Below are positions 44,251 through 46,551 of a stretch of 46,551 bases of DNA, piece after piece. The DNA comes from Bacillaceae bacterium Marseille-Q3522 (GTDB lineage Bacteria; Bacillota; Bacilli; Bacillales; Cytobacillaceae): NCBI GenBank assembly GCA_017898095.1, contig JAGKQJ010000010.1, positions 1 to 46,551 of the forward strand, written 5' to 3'. Each line of letters starts with the position of its first letter. The first letter of the stretch is position 1. Below the pieces are notes generated by a model. The model saw only the letters and a list, made by a program, of their open reading frames with translations, ran no database searches and was not told the origin of the DNA. A program made the translations under genes and the position numbers.

Positions 44251-44406
44251 TAATAATCCTCCTTAAAGTATTAAATTTTGATTCAAATCGTTGATACCGG
44301 GATTTTATAAGATCTTTGGTGAAGTTGAATTACACCAGTTTACCCGATGCCAGAAGACACTCTGTAGGCTGATAAGTTAGAGCCTTTCTTTATTATAAAA
44401 CAAAAA

Positions 44407-44468
44407 CGGCAAATTTTTGCCGATAAAAAGAATGATTGACGCTCCGTCCCGGGACGGAGCGTCAATCA
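44407..44468 (-). terminator. Double terminator: hairpin plus 36-bp perfect palindrome
   Basis: A 36-bp perfect palindrome (44433-44468; half-site TGATTGACGCTCCGTCCC) has no unpaired loop and is followed in the leftward direction by TTCTTTTTAT. A second short stem (CGGCAAATTTTTGCCG, 44407-44422) comes next, also followed by TTTTTG. Together they end the ROK kinase transcript. 44251-44406 contains nothing else but the tldD leader. Confidence 0.8.
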
Positions 44469-44489
44469 CTGCTTTTTTATTTCTGTCAA

Positions 44490-45389
44490 TTAATTTTCGA
44501 CCATTTGTTTCTGATCGCTGTTTTTTGCCTGCAAAGCAAGTGCAATTGCACCCGTTATTCCTGCATTATCCCCAAGACCGGGAGCGACAATATACTCGTC
44601 AATTTTTTCTAAAATTGCAGGATGATGTACGTATCCATTCAACCGGGTCTGGACGTATTTACGGATTAACGGATAGAGCTGGTTTTGCTTCATCACTCCG
44701 CCGCCAATAACCACTTTTTTTGGTGACAATATTAATATATAATTAACAATAGCTTCCGCTAAATAGTAGGCCTCGATTTCCCAGACTTCCTTACGATCCT
44801 GCAGTTCGTGGCCGGGCTTTCCCCATCTTGCGGCAATAGCGGGTCCGGCAGCTAAACCTTCCAAGCAATCTTTATGGTACGGGCAAATACCGGCAAAGGA
44901 ATCATCTTCGTGCTTTCTGACAAAAATATGGCCCATTTCCGGATGCGTTAAGCCATGCACAAGTTCTCCTTTTATCGCTGCACCGACGCCAATGCCTGTG
45001 CCGACTGTAATATAAATACAACTGTCTACATCTTTAGCAGCACCCCAAATGGATTCTCCTAAAGCTGCGGCATTCACATCCGTATCAAAACCCATTGGAA
45101 CAGAAAAATATTTTTTCAGCTCACCGAGCATATTAAAGTTTTGCCATTTTACTTTTGGTGTCATCGTAATATAGCCGTATGTTTTACTGGCTTTATCAAG
45201 ATCTGCAGGACCAAACGTTCCTACCCCGATTGCATCTAATGTGAATTTTTCAAAAAACTTAACCACCTGTTCCATCGTTTCCACCGGTGTCGTTGTCGGG
45301 AAAGAGATACGTTCCTCTATTTTCCCATGTTCATCTCCTACTGCACATACAAACTTTGTTCCCCCTGCTTCAATTGCACCTAACTTCAA
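44490..45389 (-). CDS. ROK family sugar kinase (fructokinase, GmuE/YdhR-like)
   Basis: This ~299-aa ROK kinase phosphorylates a hexose with ATP. LGAIEAGGTKFVCAVG is the nucleotide loop, GVGTFGPADLD and FDTDVNAAALGE hold the catalytic Asp. The zinc motif is partly CPYHKDCLEGLAAGPAI, with HPEMGHIF before it. Overall it resembles B. subtilis GmuE. The open frame starts with GTG 45407; homologues begin at the M-K-L-G-A-I-E-A-G-G segment, so I use TTG 45389, with low certainty. It stands alone between tldD and the sigma factor. Confidence 0.82.
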   Translation of the reverse strand: MKLGAIEAGGTKFVCAVGDEHGKIEERISFPTTTPVETMEQVVKFFEKFTLDAIGVGTFGPADLDKASKTYGYITMTPKVKWQNFNMLGELKKYFSVPMGFDTDVNAAALGESIWGAAKDVDSCIYITVGTGIGVGAAIKGELVHGLTHPEMGHIFVRKHEDDSFAGICPYHKDCLEGLAAGPAIAARWGKPGHELQDRKEVWEIEAYYLAEAIVNYILILSPKKVVIGGGVMKQNQLYPLIRKYVQTRLNGYVHHPAILEKIDEYIVAPGLGDNAGITGAIALALQAKNSDQKQMVEN

Positions 45390-45465
45390 ACTGGTCACCA
45401 CTTTCACTCTATTATTTTTTCATTAACAGCGGTTATATAAGTATTTTATAATACTATGAAACTTC

Positions 45466-45485
45466 CGTGTGAATTTTTTCACACG
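45466..45485. other. Perfect inverted repeat CGTGTGAA-N4-TTCACACG
   Basis: An 8-bp arm palindrome with a 4-base T spacer lies between the ROK gene and the sigma-factor gene. No T run follows in the leftward direction, so it may be an operator of the ROK gene rather than a terminator. Confidence 0.45.
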
Positions 45486-45581
45486 ATTCCCTTTTTATTT
45501 TACTCTTTTTTTGCGGAGAGTGAAAGTGCTTTCTACAAAAATTCCCTTCCAAGTTAATTCATATGCAAATCTTGATTAGAT

Positions 45582-46100
45582 TTATATTCCTGCCAATGAC
45601 ATTTTCGGGCGTAATCGTTCTTTTGCTCGCTTCATTCTTGTTTTAATAGTTGATAACGGTACATTTTTTGATTGGCTGATTTCCAATAATGAGCGGTTAT
45701 CATAATAAAACAACAGCAATGGGTCCCGGTAAATTTCCGGCAATTCCTGTAATGAACCTGTGATCTCTTCTTGGCGGCATTTTGAAACAACCATCTCTTC
45801 AGGGAGCGGATCCGCCTTCATGTCCGGGGCCAATAAATAAACTTGTTCTTCCCAAAAACGTTTCTCTTTTCCCTGTTTTCGCCAATGATCACGGCACTTA
45901 TTAAGTGCAATTTTTAACAGCCAGTTTTTTATATTTGCTCTTGCTTGAAAATTATCCAAATGTATATAGGCAGCTAATAGTACTTCCTGATATAAATCTT
46001 CTGCTAATTCCTTATGTCTGACAAGCGAATATATATATTTATAGATAATTCTACCATATTCATTGACGGCTTCTTCAAAAAAAACTTCACTGCGTTTCAT
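45582..46100 (-). CDS. ECF-type RNA polymerase sigma factor
   Basis: This 172-aa protein carries both domains of an extracytoplasmic-function sigma factor. Region 2 has RHKELAEDLYQEVLLAAYIH and IKNWLLKIALNKCRDHWRKQ. Region 4 has LPEIYRDPLLLFYYDNRSLL and the recognition helix NVPLSTIKTRMKRAKERLRP. The start ATG 46100 has AAGGGGA. The usual anti-sigma gene is not found downstream: 174 non-coding bases lead to the ROK gene. I cannot assign it to a named B. subtilis sigma (SigX, SigM, SigY, YlaC). Confidence 0.82.
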   Translation of the reverse strand: MKRSEVFFEEAVNEYGRIIYKYIYSLVRHKELAEDLYQEVLLAAYIHLDNFQARANIKNWLLKIALNKCRDHWRKQGKEKRFWEEQVYLLAPDMKADPLPEEMVVSKCRQEEITGSLQELPEIYRDPLLLFYYDNRSLLEISQSKNVPLSTIKTRMKRAKERLRPKMSLAGI

Positions 46101-46368
46101 AAAAAAGTCCCCTTCCCTTTCTGAAAATGCTACTATAATAGACGGATTTTTTTAACAATACCCCTACAATAATAAATAATTTTTTTTCAGTTTACTGAAA
46201 CGAGTTCACTTCATTCTGGTTTTATTTTAGCTTCTATAGATGACATTCAAGTGACTTAAAAATGACTAATTTGTAACCAACGGATATGTTGGATAAGTTG
46301 ACTTTTTTTGGTATTACTCATTATGAAGCACTTATTTGATCAAAATTATTATACTCGTATTTTTATTA

Positions 46369-46394
46369 CAAAACAATAAAATTTTATTGTTTTG
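46369..46394. other. 26-bp perfect A/T palindrome
   Basis: A perfect palindrome with half-site CAAAACAATAAAA lies 31 bases from the intron end, and a partial third half (ATAAATTTTTATTGTTT) follows it. It could be a terminator stem or operator. The rest of 46101-46425, upstream of the sigma factor, holds no gene I can see. Confidence 0.5.
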
Positions 46395-46425
46395 CGATAA
46401 ATTTTTATTGTTTCACTTTATCTCA

Positions 46426-46551
46426 ATCGAGTAGGAGGAGGCTTTTAGCCTCCGACCTCTCACACCACCGTGCGTACGGTTCCGTACACGGCGGTTCAAT
46501 CTTTTAAGTATCTCTATTCGATACCATCTTGTTCTGTCATTTCCGTGTTGG
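46426..46551 (-). mobile_element. 3' end of a leftward group II intron (domains V and VI)
   Basis: Read on the minus strand, GAACCGCCGTGTAC and GTACGCACGGTGGT enclose a short loop and form the ~34-nt domain V hairpin. A second stem (GGAGGCT-AAA-AGCCTCC) with an unpaired A in CCTACTC follows as domain VI. The intron ends near CTCGAT at 46426. The sequence above domain V should be the end of the reverse-transcriptase frame; I see stops there, so the ORF ends before the edge or is decayed. The rest of the intron lies outside the window. Confidence 0.75.

Overview
The window is low-GC Firmicutes DNA, almost certainly from a motile, spore-forming member of the Bacillaceae. The core gene order resembles the yfj/yfk region of Bacillus subtilis as I remember it: RlmCD and AlkA homologues, PdaA, YfjT-like, YfkD, a YfkF-like MFS transporter, YfkH/YtxH/YfkJ/YfkK and a type I methionine aminopeptidase. 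SinR/SinI-type regulators, MotAB behind a sigma-D-like promoter, and catabolite (cre) operators support the same assignment. I cannot name the species from sequence alone.

Layout. 1-3.65 kb is a decayed accessory patch: a frameshifted IS3-type transposase tail, three tandem serine-recombinase remnants, a small pseudogene, an intact Fic protein with a repeat-rich promoter, and an unrecognised 93-aa ORF. 3.66-5.9 kb holds rlmCD and alkA. 6.1-12.4 kb is one leftward beta-glucoside PTS operon (GH1 phospho-glucosidase, IIB, LicR-type activator, IIA, small membrane protein, IIC) behind a promoter with a cre site and a palindrome, ending in a strong hairpin. 12.5-16.5 kb carries a lipoprotein, a truncated NadR-like nucleotidyltransferase, pdaA, a 21-bp repeat array, a YfjT-like gene and yfkD. 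16.7-23.3 kb has an MFS transporter, a ZosA-like P-type ATPase with a PerR-like box, the yfkH-yfkK cluster and map.

23.4-25.5 kb is a Sin locus: two SinR-like regulators on the plus strand and, between them on the minus strand, a 49-aa SinI-like gene and a small zinc-ribbon gene. Inverted GAAC/GTTC half-sites lie in the promoters. 25.5-27.6 kb is the pseudouridine catabolism pair psuG/psuK. 28-29.6 kb is motA-motB, followed by a second 21-bp repeat array in the opposite orientation to the first. Then come a DUF1992 gene, topB, an M29 aminopeptidase, a palindromic intergenic repeat element, acyP and mscL.

35.3-41.4 kb is an alpha-galactoside system: binding protein, two permeases, a YesL-like protein and GH4 MelA, divergent from an XRE regulator. 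The shared intergenic region has two cre sites and two copies of one palindrome. 41.5-46.1 kb holds tldD/tldE, a ROK sugar kinase and an ECF sigma factor with no visible anti-sigma gene. The right edge is the 3' end of a leftward group II intron.

The least explained structures are the two intergenic arrays of about 21-bp units near 14.9-15.35 kb and 29.84-30.09 kb, and the Sin locus with its shared operator-like half-sites. I saw no tRNA, rRNA or CRISPR array.
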